Source: Nostoc sp. NIES-3756
GTDB lineage: Bacteria; Cyanobacteriota; Cyanobacteriia; Cyanobacteriales; Nostocaceae
Length of the DNA: 64,000 nucleotides
Reading direction: 5' to 3'
Assembly: GCF_001548375.1 (NCBI RefSeq)
Contig: NZ_AP017295.1
Span: 6,393,501 to 6,457,500 of the forward strand
Positions 1-8,732 of the stretch are shown in pieces (position 1 is the stretch's first letter; every line of letters starts with the position of its first letter). Made by a program: the position numbers and the translations under genes. The notes beneath the pieces were generated by a model, which was given only the letters and a program-made list of their open reading frames with translations, was not told where the DNA came from and made no database searches.

Positions 1-426
1 CGGGGGAAATTCAGAGGCGAGGGCTTCAGCAACAAATTCGGGGCCGAGGGCAGAACCACCAATGCCAATGGAAATAATGTCTGTGAAGCGGTTTGCTTTG
101 GGAGGATGAATAGCACCCGTTTGGATTTTTTCTGCAAAGGCTTCGATTTGTTCTAGGGTTTGAACAATTTCTTGGGTAAGTTCTGGTGTGGGCGCTAAAT
201 CTGGGTTGCGTAGCCAATAGTGTCCCACCATGCGTTGCTCATCGGAATTGGCGATCGCACCCTTTTCTAATTCCGCCATATCCGCAAACGCTTTGTCAAA
301 TTTCGGCAGCAACGACTCTACGAAGGCATCATCAAAACGCATCCGACTGACATCTAGGTACAGTCCTAATCCCTCGTGGAAATATAACCATTCTTGGTAT
401 CGTTGCCAAAGTGCCTTCGCATCCAT
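1..426 (-). CDS. pgi: Glucose-6-phosphate isomerase, N-terminal part (cut by window edge)
   Basis: The minus-strand frame from the ATG at 426 is open to the left edge (142 codons), so this is the N-terminal third of the protein. It converts glucose-6-phosphate to fructose-6-phosphate in the cytoplasm. The phosphosugar-binding glycine stretch GIGGSALGP lies at about residues 121-129, preceded by a family-typical helical N-terminus with [12 protein letters not shown]. The catalytic residues lie outside the window. No strong Shine-Dalgarno is visible, but no better in-frame start precedes this ATG. Family recognition is firm; only the start is slightly uncertain. Confidence 0.93.
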   Translation of the reverse strand, partial: MDAKALWQRYQEWLYFHEGLGLYLDVSRMRFDDAFVESLLPKFDKAFADMAELEKGAIANSDEQRMVGHYWLRNPDLAPTPELTQEIVQTLEQIEAFAEKIQTGAIHPPKANRFTDIISIGIGGSALGPEFVAEALASEFPP

Positions 427-530
427 AGGGAAATCTCTAGTAAAGTGTCCTTCAAAAACAAGTGTAATGTAAGGTTAGAGCCATCCCTGCTTAGTCTTAT
501 ACAGTTTTAAGTGTTGAAAAATTCTTCACT

Positions 531-797
531 TTAAACATCCGGCATAGGTATGACCCGTAAAAATTTTACAATCTCACCCCTAATTTCTATGCCAACTAAA
601 TAATTATCTATAGTAAACCGATGAAAGATCCCTTCATCATCCAACCGTCGCAATTGGGGTAAATAATGTAAAGACCTCTTTTGGGCGAACTCAAAAAAAA
701 CAAAATCGTACACTCGCTGATAAGCAGCAGGCTCTAAACTTCTCAGGTCTACTAAAAACGACCTAGCATAACGTGTTTCTAAACTCACTGAAGTCAC
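531..797 (-). CDS. RelE/ParE-like toxin family protein
   Basis: This 88-residue protein resembles small RelE/ParE-type ribonuclease toxins: an N-terminal helix pair, then a beta-rich C-terminus (QLRRLDDEGIFHRFTI, VGIEIRGEIVKFLRVIP) like the core sheet of the family. It lies downstream of a 65-residue gene on the same strand, the usual antitoxin-toxin order, but the gap of about 150 bp is long and filled with repeats. Catalytic activity cannot be judged from sequence because RelE-family active sites vary. The call rests on fold-like pattern and context and is moderate. Confidence 0.6.
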   Translation of the reverse strand: MTSVSLETRYARSFLVDLRSLEPAAYQRVYDFVFFEFAQKRSLHYLPQLRRLDDEGIFHRFTIDNYLVGIEIRGEIVKFLRVIPMPDV

Positions 798-951
798 CTT
801 AAGAGGGGAGAAGGGGGAGACGAGGGAGATGTGGTATGGCTAAACGCCACGCTCCGCGAACGGCTACGCTCACCAACGGGGAGTGGGGGGAGATGGGGAA
901 GAAAAACTAATGACTGTTGACTATGGACTGTTGACTATTGACTATTGACTA
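798..951. repeat. Interspersed repeats between the RelE-like gene and its partner
   Basis: The gap holds a G-rich GGGGAGA/GGGGAG tract, a GC-rich Nostoc-type dispersed repeat (CCACGCTCCGCGAACGGC and flanks, about 845-885), and a run of degenerate TGACTNT heptamers (about 908-950) of the STRR type. Nothing here looks coding. The repeats separate two genes that would normally be tightly coupled. Confidence 0.7.
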
Positions 952-1149
952 CTAAACAAACATCAACATCCGTATTGCTTCTTCCTGAGTTAAGATGTCC
1001 CACGGTTGCTGCGATCGCTTGACTTGTTGTATAGCACTTAACATATAAAAGTCACAATGCAAAGCGTGAATATCGTGCCATACACTTTCAAGCTCTTCAT
1101 CGCTTAACTGCTCAATTAAGTGATGGATTCTAATTCTCAGTAAGTTCAT
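952..1149 (-). CDS. Small hypothetical protein, candidate antitoxin
   Basis: A 65-residue protein, largely helical by composition, with an acidic segment (QLSDEELESVWHDI) and a C-terminal TQEEAIRMLMF. I recognise no family. Its size, strand and position upstream of the RelE-like gene make an antitoxin role plausible, but no DNA-binding motif is evident. It could also be an unrelated small protein. Start is the ATG at 1149. Confidence 0.5.
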   Translation of the reverse strand: MNLLRIRIHHLIEQLSDEELESVWHDIHALHCDFYMLSAIQQVKRSQQPWDILTQEEAIRMLMFV

Positions 1150-1366
1150 ACATTCTCTGTATTACCCAAAACACAAGGATATTGTTCCCAAAAATTATCG
1201 ATGGTTAACGGTAATATATTCCGGTCGCATCGGGATACAATGGCGGGAATTATGAGTGGGGAGTGAGGGAGAAACCCACCCCTAACCCCTCCCAGGAGGG
1301 GAACAGCAGAGGAGAAAAAACTAATGACTAATGACTGTTGACTAATGACAACTGACCAATGATAAA

Positions 1367-2503
1367 ATGATTGAATATTTAATTTTTCTAGCAATTTCTA
1401 CAGCAACTTTTGCCCTGTTTAGTCTGGGACTCAACTTACAGTGGGGTTTTACAGGGTTAATTAATTTTGGTCACATCGCTTTTATGACTTTGGGTGCTTA
1501 CACTACGGTTTTGTTAAGCTTCAAGGGTGTGCCTTTATTTATTTCAGCTATTGTGGGCGCGGTTGTCGCGGCTTTGTTGGGTCTGGTGATTGGTTTTGCT
1601 ACTTTGCGTCTACGGGAAGATTACTTAGCCATTGTTACTATTGGCACGGGGGAACTGATTCGCTTGGTGGTGAATAACCAACAGTTACCTGTGGGTAATA
1701 CCTGGGTAGATGGGGCTTTTGGAGTGCAAAGTTATCCTATACCTCTATCAACTCCACCAAATTTATTTTTCCGCTTCTTGATGATTGGGCTATTAACACT
1801 GCTGTTTGCTGTGACAGCATTTTCGTTGTGGCGTTGGATTAGTAGCGCCAAAAAATCCCGCATTACTGATGCGGCTGTTTACAAAACTGGTAGTCAGCAA
1901 GAGTTTATCTCTCGTTTGAGTGTAGGAATTATTTTAGGGATACTTGCAACAGCGATTTATATTTCTGGGGTAATCACACTCTATAACTACATCCCCAAAG
2001 CTGGTTTAATGCTTGTCTCGTTGTTGGTGTTGGCGTTTGTGTTTTGGCGCTTGGAATATTTGGTGCGATCGCCTTGGGGTCGGGTGCTAAAAGCTATCCG
2101 TGAAGATGAGGAAATACCTAAAGCTATGGGGAAAAATGTCTTTTGGTATAAGCTCCAGTCTCTCATGCTGGGTGGGGCGATCGCAGGTGTAGCTGGAGCT
2201 TTCTTTGCTTGGCAACTCAGCGCTATTTACCCAGATAATTTCCAACCACAACTTACCTTTGACTCCTGGATTATGGTGATTCTCGGAGGTTCTGGTAATA
2301 ATATCGGCACTATTTTAGGTGCTGTAATATACTTTGCCTATGATGCTGTGACTCGTGAGGTTTTACCAAGAATTATTCCCCTAGATGAAGCGCGGTTAGG
2401 TGCATTCCGTATTATGGTAATTGGTTTAATTTTAATGGTGCTGATGATTTGGCGACCTCAAGGTATTTTAGGTAAAAAGGAGGAACTTACCCTTGGTAAA
2501 TAA
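1367..2503 (+). CDS. livM: Branched-chain amino acid ABC transporter permease (LivM family)
   Basis: This 378-residue multi-spanning membrane protein is one half of the permease channel of a HAAT-type ABC importer for branched-chain or neutral amino acids. The LivM/LivH signature occurs near the N-terminus (GLNLQWGFTGLINFGHIAF, about residues 21-39), and the EAA-like cytoplasmic loop (GRVLKAIREDEEIPKAMG) at about residues 238-255. Hydrophobic segments span most of the rest. The ATPase gene overlaps its 3' end, so the two are translationally coupled. Binding-protein and LivH genes are not adjacent, as is common for the Nat-type importers of Nostocales. Which importer it belongs to cannot be decided here. 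Confidence 0.92.
   Translation: MIEYLIFLAISTATFALFSLGLNLQWGFTGLINFGHIAFMTLGAYTTVLLSFKGVPLFISAIVGAVVAALLGLVIGFATLRLREDYLAIVTIGTGELIRLVVNNQQLPVGNTWVDGAFGVQSYPIPLSTPPNLFFRFLMIGLLTLLFAVTAFSLWRWISSAKKSRITDAAVYKTGSQQEFISRLSVGIILGILATAIYISGVITLYNYIPKAGLMLVSLLVLAFVFWRLEYLVRSPWGRVLKAIREDEEIPKAMGKNVFWYKLQSLMLGGAIAGVAGAFFAWQLSAIYPDNFQPQLTFDSWIMVILGGSGNNIGTILGAVIYFAYDAVTREVLPRIIPLDEARLGAFRIMVIGLILMVLMIWRPQGILGKKEELTLGK
2477..2495 (+). promoter_or_regulatory. Shine-Dalgarno that fixes the TTG start of livG
   Basis: AAGGAGGA sits inside the last codons of livM, a suitable distance before the TTG at 2493. It supports use of the rare TTG start and translational coupling of the two transporter genes. Confidence 0.7.
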
Positions 2504-3272
2504 CCAGTCATCCTCACTTCCGTTGTTAGCTGCTTCAGGGCTGTGTAAAAGTTTTGGCGGAATTAAGGCTGTAAAAGAAGCAAGTATTGAAGTTGCCCAA
2601 GGTAGTATTACAGGATTGATTGGCCCGAATGGTGCTGGTAAGACTACTTTGTTTAATCTTTTATCTAACTTCATTCGCCCAGATAAAGGACGGGTGATTT
2701 TTGATGGAGAACCCATTCAGCAATTACAACCACACCAAATTGCTCAACAGGGTCTAGTGCGTACTTTTCAGGTAGCTAGAACTCTTTCTAAGCTGTCGGT
2801 GTTAGAGAATATGTTACTAGCCGCGCAGAAACAAACAGGGGAAAATTTCTGGCAAGTGCAGTTACAACCCCAGGTAGTAGCTAAAGAAGAGAAGCAATTG
2901 CAAGAAAGGGCAATGTTTTTACTGGAATCTGTAGGTTTAGCGAAAAAAGCTTATGATTACGCAGGCGGTTTGTCTGGGGGACAACGTAAGCTGTTAGAAA
3001 TGGGTAGGGCTTTGATGACTAACCCCAAGTTGATTTTGCTAGATGAACCAGCCGCCGGGGTTAACCCAAGATTAATTGATGATATTTGCGATCGCATCGA
3101 AGCCTGGAATCGGGAAGGAATGACCTTTCTGATTATTGAACATAACATGGATGTGGTTATGTCCCTGTGCGATCGCGTTTGGGTACTAGCTGAAGGACAG
3201 AATTTAGCTGATGGAACCCCAGCAGAAATTCAAACCAATCCTAAAGTTTTAGAAGCCTACTTGGGTAAATGA
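2493..3272 (+). CDS. livG: Branched-chain amino acid ABC transporter ATP-binding protein (LivG family)
   Basis: A 259-residue ATPase that powers the LivM-type importer encoded just upstream. Walker A is GPNGAGKT at residues 44-51; the signature LSGGQRKLLE lies near 160 and is followed by Walker B (LILLDEPAAG) and the switch His in IIEHNMD. LivG-type features are the FQVARTLSKLSVLENM insert and the C-terminal EVLEAYLGK-like end. The start is a TTG at 2493 with a strong AGGAGG sequence about 7 bases upstream, inside the end of livM, an 11-base overlap. Confidence 0.92.
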   Translation: MVNNQSSSLPLLAASGLCKSFGGIKAVKEASIEVAQGSITGLIGPNGAGKTTLFNLLSNFIRPDKGRVIFDGEPIQQLQPHQIAQQGLVRTFQVARTLSKLSVLENMLLAAQKQTGENFWQVQLQPQVVAKEEKQLQERAMFLLESVGLAKKAYDYAGGLSGGQRKLLEMGRALMTNPKLILLDEPAAGVNPRLIDDICDRIEAWNREGMTFLIIEHNMDVVMSLCDRVWVLAEGQNLADGTPAEIQTNPKVLEAYLGK

Positions 3273-3631
3273 TTTGTAGGAGGCATGAGGCAGGAGGTAA
3301 TATATTAGTGCTTCCAATTAAGTGTCAGCTTTTGAAAATTTTCGCTTTGTGCAACATCCAGAAAAATCTGTCTAGTGGGAGTAGTGTTTTTAATAGAAAT
3401 ATAGGAAATTTAGTAAAGAAATAAGGTATAGATTTATTTCTATAAAGAATACTGACGACTACAAAAAATGCAGTTAATCTAGGAAGATAATTGCACCATA
3501 GCATCTGCCAGACATATAAGGACATAGAGCTAATCATAAAACTCTGGTAGAAAACAGCTTTCAAGCCTGTTTCCTATTACCTGTCCTCTGTTCCCTGCTA
3601 TAACTAACGCTCACCTTGGAACTAGAAAAAA
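3273..3631. other. Intergenic region without recognisable gene
   Basis: This is AT-rich sequence between livG and the TPR gene. A hydrophobic reading frame on the minus strand (about 3325-3564) has no recognisable domain and no ribosome site. I see no clear terminator. Confidence 0.5.
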
Positions 3632-4027
3632 GTGAATAGCGATCATCAATACCCTAGCTCAGTAGAAATACCAGAGATTAATCGATATATTCAACAGGCT
3701 TATACTCGCTTTGCCCAAGGAGATATCGAGGGAGCGATCGCGCATTTTCATGCAGCAATTTTTCTTCATCCCCAGAGTGCAGAACTTTACACCGCCAGAG
3801 CGCAGTTTCGCAAGAAAAATTTAGGTGATTATCACGGAGCAATAGAGGATTATACTCAAGCAATTTGTATTAATCCTCACAATGCCTTTTTTTATTATTG
3901 GCGTAGTCAAACCTATCAAGAACTGGGTGAGCAGCAAAAAGCAATTGAAGATTACAATGCTGCCATGAATCTAGCGCCAGAAGGTACTATTTATTATGTT
4001 TTTGATAAAACTAGCAACAAGCCATAG
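3632..4027 (+). CDS. TPR-repeat protein
   Basis: A 131-residue soluble protein with about three tetratricopeptide repeats: AYTRFAQGDIEGAIAHFHAA, then AQFRKKNLGDYHGAIEDYTQ, then SQTYQELGEQQKAIEDYNAA. TPRs mediate protein-protein contact; the partner is unknown. The start is a GTG at 3632 after a weak GGAAC; no ATG lies near the N-terminus. It converges with the CHASE2 kinase gene. Confidence 0.8.
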   Translation: MNSDHQYPSSVEIPEINRYIQQAYTRFAQGDIEGAIAHFHAAIFLHPQSAELYTARAQFRKKNLGDYHGAIEDYTQAICINPHNAFFYYWRSQTYQELGEQQKAIEDYNAAMNLAPEGTIYYVFDKTSNKP

Positions 4028-4032
4028 GTGAG

Positions 4033-4068
4033 AATTAATTCGTAATTCGTAATTCGTAATTCGTAATT
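4033..4068. repeat. STRR heptamer array (TAATTCG type)
   Basis: Four or more near-perfect tandem copies of the heptamer TAATTCG follow the TPR gene. Such short tandemly repeated repetitive sequences are a known feature of heterocystous cyanobacteria. Related copies occur near 11570, 12700 and 31630 in this window. Confidence 0.85.
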
Positions 4069-4125
4069 ACGAAAGTTAGACAAAATCTACTTTTAAGGCT
4101 TTGAATCTGTTTACTCAACACTCCC

Positions 4126-6324
4126 CTATAAACTTTCCACAATATTCAGCACCTCTGTTGCTGATTGGAATCTTTGGGTGAAGTCAAGTTGTACCATTTT
4201 ATCTACCACTTTGGTTAATGCTTCGGTGGTGTCTGCGAGTTCCCACCAATATTTCCAAATTTGTTCACCACTCTCCGATGTGATGGGAATAATTACCACG
4301 CCTGTATTGACATCTCTGCGGAAAACTTTAGGATTAACTCCAGTTAAGGCTTGTATCACAACTATTCCCAAAGCATATATATCACTGTTGAGTCTGGGCA
4401 TCCCGCTCATTTGTTCGCCGGGTGCATAAGCTGGCGTACCAACGGCAATAGTCTGATTTTCCTGTTCCTCTGATTGCATTTGGGGTTGGACTTGTTTGAC
4501 TGCACCAAAGTCAATTAAAACAATGTGTCCATCTGCTTTTCGTCTCATCAAGTTATTAGGTTTGATGTCTCGATGAATTACACCGTAGCTGTGAACGAAA
4601 ACTAGGATTTGCAAAACTTCCTTAAGTATACTCATCACATCAGCCAGTGAACGAGGTACTCCTGGAGTTAATTCTTCTGATAAGGGATGACCAGCAATAA
4701 ATTCTTGGACTAAATAAAATAGCTGATCTTCTTCAAAGAAAGCTAATAAATAGGGTATTTGTGGGTGCTTACCCAGAGTTTCCAGAATATATGCTTCATT
4801 ATTAAATAAGCGTCTTAGTACACTCAGATATTGTTCATCTTGGCTGGCTGGACGCATTTGTTTCACAACACAAACAGGACTTCCCGGACGTTGGATATCT
4901 TGGGCTATATAAGTATTGCTAAATCCCCCAGTACCTAAATTGTCAGTAATTTTGTAGCGTTTTTTGAGTACTGTATTCAGCGCTATTGTTTGCCCCATAG
5001 GGTAAACTGTGGGAGCAATTGTCATGGACTGAGCTTGTCTGTTTGGGTTTTGCGAAGCGTATGCTTGTAACTGAGCAATTAAATCTTTTTGCTCTTGCAC
5101 CCGTTGTAAAATCTTCTCTTTTTCTTGTTGACTTTGATAGGCACTATAAGCAAGGACACTACCAGCTGCAACTACTAAACTCAATGCGGGAGAAATTACA
5201 GGAAACCATCCAGCTTGGGTAAAAATGACATAATTAATGCCAAATAAGGCTGCTAAAGATCCACCTTCTGCCAATCCTAAACCTAATGGGTGGCGAATGC
5301 GCCAAGCTAAAAATCCTCCCACTACAGACCAGCCACCTATCCACAGCACTTCACCCCACCCAGGCAAAAACCAAAACAGACGTTGGTTATTCAAAACTGC
5401 GCCCAGAATTTGGCTGATAATTTGGGCGTGAATTTCTACTCCTGCCATCCTACCAGCGTCATCGGCTTTGCCAGTAGTGTATGGTGTATTAAAAATATCT
5501 TTTAAGCTCGGTGCTGTAGAACCAATTAAAACGATGCGGTCTTTGATTAAGTCAGGTTTTACTCGACCTGAGAGTACATCTGTAACGGTAACTTGTTGAG
5601 CTATCTGACGGGGAGAGCGGTAATTTAAGAGAATTTGGTAGCCTTGGGTATCTGCATTTTCATAACCGCCAGAGTAGCTTTGCAGAGGTTTTAGGACTAC
5701 ATCACGCAATTGTAGTTCGTTTTTGGCTGTTAACTGCGGTTGGATACCTGCAACTTCTAAATATTTAAGAGATAATTGCCAACTCAAGGAATAAGGGCTT
5801 TGGCAAATCTCGGACTGAGCCACATTAACTGATATCAAATTCCGCCGAATAGAACCATCGGTATCTTCAACAATATCGCTAAAACCTACTCGTTCTGGTT
5901 CTACTCCCCGTGGGGGTGCAATACCAGCATTCTTAGCATCGGCGTGTTTACAAACAGGAACAATTAAATCACTCTGTTGTAGGCGTTTTAGTAATTTCTC
6001 ATGACCTGGTTGTACAGGTAAGTCACGATAAATATCTAAACCGATCGCTCTGGGTTCTAATTCTTCTAGTTTACCTATCAGTCGGTCTAAAACTTCTCCC
6101 GGTAGAGGCCAAGTCCATTTTTGTAAATCTTCTTCAGTGACAGCCACAATTAACAGACGCGGATCTGTACCACCGTCGCCCCGGGTCTGGAGCATCTGGT
6201 CATAAACTCTTAATTCTAGAGGCTCTAATACTTGCAGCTTTTGCAGTCCTAGCATGAAAATTGTGGCGATCGCGCTAGAAATAATTACTGGCTGTTTTAA
6301 TATTTTCTTAAAATTATCCAACAT
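4126..6324 (-). CDS. CHASE2-domain serine/threonine protein kinase
   Basis: A 732-residue transmembrane receptor kinase. A membrane anchor at about residues 10-28 is followed by an extracytoplasmic CHASE2 sensor (about 35-310; VAVTEEDLQKW, GLDIYRDLPV, RIVLIGSTA) and three membrane segments (about 316-395). A short coiled coil (about 397-425) leads into a Hanks-type kinase domain (about 456-732). The kinase looks active: glycine loop LGTGGFSNTY at 463-472, lysine K488, HRDIKPNN at 584-591, DFG at 605-607, and GTPAYAPGEQ as the activation-segment end. The ligand is unknown. It is transcribed away from the histidine kinase across a 0.5 kb AT-rich region. Confidence 0.93.
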   Translation of the reverse strand: MLDNFKKILKQPVIISSAIATIFMLGLQKLQVLEPLELRVYDQMLQTRGDGGTDPRLLIVAVTEEDLQKWTWPLPGEVLDRLIGKLEELEPRAIGLDIYRDLPVQPGHEKLLKRLQQSDLIVPVCKHADAKNAGIAPPRGVEPERVGFSDIVEDTDGSIRRNLISVNVAQSEICQSPYSLSWQLSLKYLEVAGIQPQLTAKNELQLRDVVLKPLQSYSGGYENADTQGYQILLNYRSPRQIAQQVTVTDVLSGRVKPDLIKDRIVLIGSTAPSLKDIFNTPYTTGKADDAGRMAGVEIHAQIISQILGAVLNNQRLFWFLPGWGEVLWIGGWSVVGGFLAWRIRHPLGLGLAEGGSLAALFGINYVIFTQAGWFPVISPALSLVVAAGSVLAYSAYQSQQEKEKILQRVQEQKDLIAQLQAYASQNPNRQAQSMTIAPTVYPMGQTIALNTVLKKRYKITDNLGTGGFSNTYIAQDIQRPGSPVCVVKQMRPASQDEQYLSVLRRLFNNEAYILETLGKHPQIPYLLAFFEEDQLFYLVQEFIAGHPLSEELTPGVPRSLADVMSILKEVLQILVFVHSYGVIHRDIKPNNLMRRKADGHIVLIDFGAVKQVQPQMQSEEQENQTIAVGTPAYAPGEQMSGMPRLNSDIYALGIVVIQALTGVNPKVFRRDVNTGVVIIPITSESGEQIWKYWWELADTTEALTKVVDKMVQLDFTQRFQSATEVLNIVESL

Positions 6325-6860
6325 TTTACTAGGAATTTATTTAATAAAATTTAAGTATTCATTATGTTATTTTATGCTAACAATATCACTGGATAATGTT
6401 TACAATTTTTATAATTAGTTACTGTATATTTTTATAAATTTTCTAGAAAAATATAGGTTTCAGGAGTCAATACTGTTGTCTTTATAACTTATCATAATTA
6501 TACTGACAGTATCAATTCTGTCTCCTACTTAAAATACTCAAAATTAATATCGAATTAACAAAAAAATATTCACTTTTCTTCCCAGCAAATTGAGCAATAT
6601 CATCAAAATTTTATTGCTAATAACCGCAGTGTTGCTTAATTGTCAATTATTGGTTATTAATTTTTAGCCAAGTAATAACGCATGAAAGCAATATTTGGAG
6701 AGGTTTTAATTTCCTGATTGGTGATAGTTGAGTCAGTATCTGAGGATTTGTTTATTCGTTCATTATTCTTTACATAACTTATTTTCATAGAGAATAATCC
6801 TTACTGCATAACTTTACCGCGTTCGTTCATATTATTGGGCAGTGGAATTAAGTCATTTTA
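6325..6860. other. Divergent AT-rich intergenic region
   Basis: About 535 bp between the divergently transcribed CHASE2 kinase and histidine kinase genes. It is strongly AT-rich and should hold promoters for both directions. I see no convincing gene, RNA or named operator. Confidence 0.5.
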
Positions 6861-6881
6861 GTGTTCAGAGGTTTCGGTGCT

Positions 6882-8000
6882 ATGAACGGGAAAATTTTTC
6901 TACCAAAACAAGAAATTACTATCCATGATTTGAAACCATCAAACATTCAGACATATTGCCAATTGCAGTCTGAACAATTAACTAATCATTGTCCAATTCT
7001 ATTAGCTAGGATTGTCTATTATGATTGTTTTACTCAAAAACACCAAGAAGTAATTAACTATGCGAAAAATCAAGAGCCATTATCGCGTCATAATTTAGCA
7101 TACTTACGTTCACAATCATGGCTAAAGGATTTTCCGCCAGTAGGACAAGTGTATGAGTTTTCCATACAGTATTCAAATTTATTTGCATATATTTGTCCTA
7201 CAGGTTATAGGAAAGAGAAAGCCGAGTATATTCAGATAGTTGCAGAAAAACCTATTTCTGAGAATGTCCAAGAATATATCCAAAAATCTGCTATGCTCCT
7301 TAGCAACTATGCGGACATATATTTGGACTATGGTAGACAAAAATCGGAAATTAAACTGCTAGAACAAGTGCTGCATCGAGTGGGACACCAATTGCGGAGC
7401 TATTTAGCTTTGGTGGGGTTGTATGCCCATAATTTATGCTTTAGCTTAAAACAAAGCCCTGAATATGAACAAGCAACAATCATTCGTGACAGTATCGAAG
7501 ATATAGATAATAATCTCACCGAACTGATAAATTGTGGTCAAGGAGAGAAACTCAAAGTTACACCACAAGATTTAAGAAATTTAGTAGTAGAAAGTATCAA
7601 GACTCTACAACCTCTACTTGATGACAAGCAAGCGAAAATATCAATTCCCGAAACTTCTACCACCTTGTTAATTGACTACTTACAACTAAAGCAAGTTTTT
7701 AACAATATATTAAGTAATGCTGTGTATTTTAGCCCTGATTCTGGCACGATTACTTGTAGTTGGCAAATTTTTCAAACAGAAGTGTTAATTAAAATTTCCG
7801 ATCAGGGTCAAGGACTTTCACCAGAAGATATGCAGAAAATATTTACACCTTTTTACACTCGCAGACCAGGAGGTACAGGACTAGGTTTAACTATTGCCAA
7901 AAAAATAATCTTAGACCATCACGGAAATTTGTGGGCGCAAAGTGTAGCAGAAGGTGGAGCGCAATTTTGTATAATTTTGCCTCGAACCCAGAATATATAG
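6882..8000 (+). CDS. Sensor histidine kinase, soluble
   Basis: This protein of about 372 residues has an unrecognised N-terminal input region (about 150 residues) and a standard transmitter. Numbered from the GTG at 6861, the phospho-acceptor is H176 in HRVGHQLRSYL, the N-box is NNILSNAVYF at 281-290, G1 is DQGQG at 314-318, the F-box is FTPFYT and G2 is GGTGLGL at 337-343, so it should be active. No membrane segment is visible. I prefer the ATG at 6882 because GAGG lies 10 bases upstream; the frame extends to the GTG at 6861. The response regulator follows within 12 bases, so the two form an operon. Confidence 0.88.
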   Translation: MNGKIFLPKQEITIHDLKPSNIQTYCQLQSEQLTNHCPILLARIVYYDCFTQKHQEVINYAKNQEPLSRHNLAYLRSQSWLKDFPPVGQVYEFSIQYSNLFAYICPTGYRKEKAEYIQIVAEKPISENVQEYIQKSAMLLSNYADIYLDYGRQKSEIKLLEQVLHRVGHQLRSYLALVGLYAHNLCFSLKQSPEYEQATIIRDSIEDIDNNLTELINCGQGEKLKVTPQDLRNLVVESIKTLQPLLDDKQAKISIPETSTTLLIDYLQLKQVFNNILSNAVYFSPDSGTITCSWQIFQTEVLIKISDQGQGLSPEDMQKIFTPFYTRRPGGTGLGLTIAKKIILDHHGNLWAQSVAEGGAQFCIILPRTQNI

Positions 8001-8011
8001 GAGTGTCAAAT

Positions 8012-8689
8012 ATGGCTAGTGACAATCCTTTAACGGTTTTGTTGGTAGAAGATAACGAACGATTTCGCCAAGGCTTGCGGACTCTGTTAAGTTTTTATCA
8101 TGGTAACGGTTCATTACCTCTAGAGATAGTAGGTGAGGCTAACTCTTTAGAGCAAGTCTTAAAGTTAACAGCAGATAAATCACCAGATTTAATTCTACTG
8201 GATTTGCAACTAGTAGGTAGTGATGGTATTAGTGTTTTATTTTCCTTAAAACAAATTGGTTACTCTGGTAAAGTCTTAGTTTTATCTGCTCATCAAGAAG
8301 ATGAGTGGGTTTTCCGTGCTATGCAGGCGGGAGCATCTGGTTATGTGTTTAAAAATCATTTGGCGACTCAACTATGCGAAGCTATTAACACAGTAACTAA
8401 GTCAGAAATTTATCTACCTTCAGAAGTTGCAAGTCGATTTTTCAGATTTTTCCAGGCTTATTCCGACTCTTGTTTGCGTGCTTGTCATCAGCTGCATTTA
8501 ACAGAGAGAGAGCAAGAGGTTTTATATTGGTTAACTCAAGGCGCATCTAATGAAGAAATCGCCAAGCATTTATATGTAACTATAGCAACAGTCAAGGCTC
8601 ACCTCACCAGTATTTTTGAAAAGCTGAAAGTTAATAGTCGGACTCAAGCTATAGTGACTGCATTGAAGTTAGGACTCGTGAAAGCTTGA
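8012..8689 (+). CDS. NarL/FixJ-type response regulator
   Basis: A 225-residue DNA-binding regulator that is the likely partner of the kinase just upstream. The receiver domain spans about 7-125 with acidic residues VEDN near the start and phospho-acceptor D64 in LILLDLQLVGSDG. The LuxR-type helix-turn-helix spans about 160-225 (LTEREQEVLYWLTQGASNEEIA, then TVKAHLTSIFEKLKV). The ATG at 8012 is preceded by AGGAG eight bases upstream. A longer frame begins at 7931 but would overlap the kinase gene and lacks such a site. Confidence 0.92.
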   Translation: MASDNPLTVLLVEDNERFRQGLRTLLSFYHGNGSLPLEIVGEANSLEQVLKLTADKSPDLILLDLQLVGSDGISVLFSLKQIGYSGKVLVLSAHQEDEWVFRAMQAGASGYVFKNHLATQLCEAINTVTKSEIYLPSEVASRFFRFFQAYSDSCLRACHQLHLTEREQEVLYWLTQGASNEEIAKHLYVTIATVKAHLTSIFEKLKVNSRTQAIVTALKLGLVKA

Positions 8690-8732
8690 GCGTAGGTTTA
8701 TGATGAATATAATTTTGCCAAATACTTAATAT

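Noticed and set aside
1146..1394. Minus-strand reading frame of 82 codons
   Set aside because: It runs through STRR heptamers and repeat sequence, overlaps the start of livM and has no domain or ribosome site.
3325..3564. Hydrophobic minus-strand frame of 79 codons
   Set aside because: Hydrophobic bias comes from AT-rich sequence; no Shine-Dalgarno and no recognisable family.
4033..4068. Heptamer arrays considered as CRISPR repeats
   Set aside because: Units are 7 bases in direct tandem with no unique spacers and no cas genes.
7931..8011. Longer start of the response regulator
   Set aside because: It overlaps the kinase gene by 70 bases and lacks a ribosome site; AGGAG stands before the ATG at 8012.
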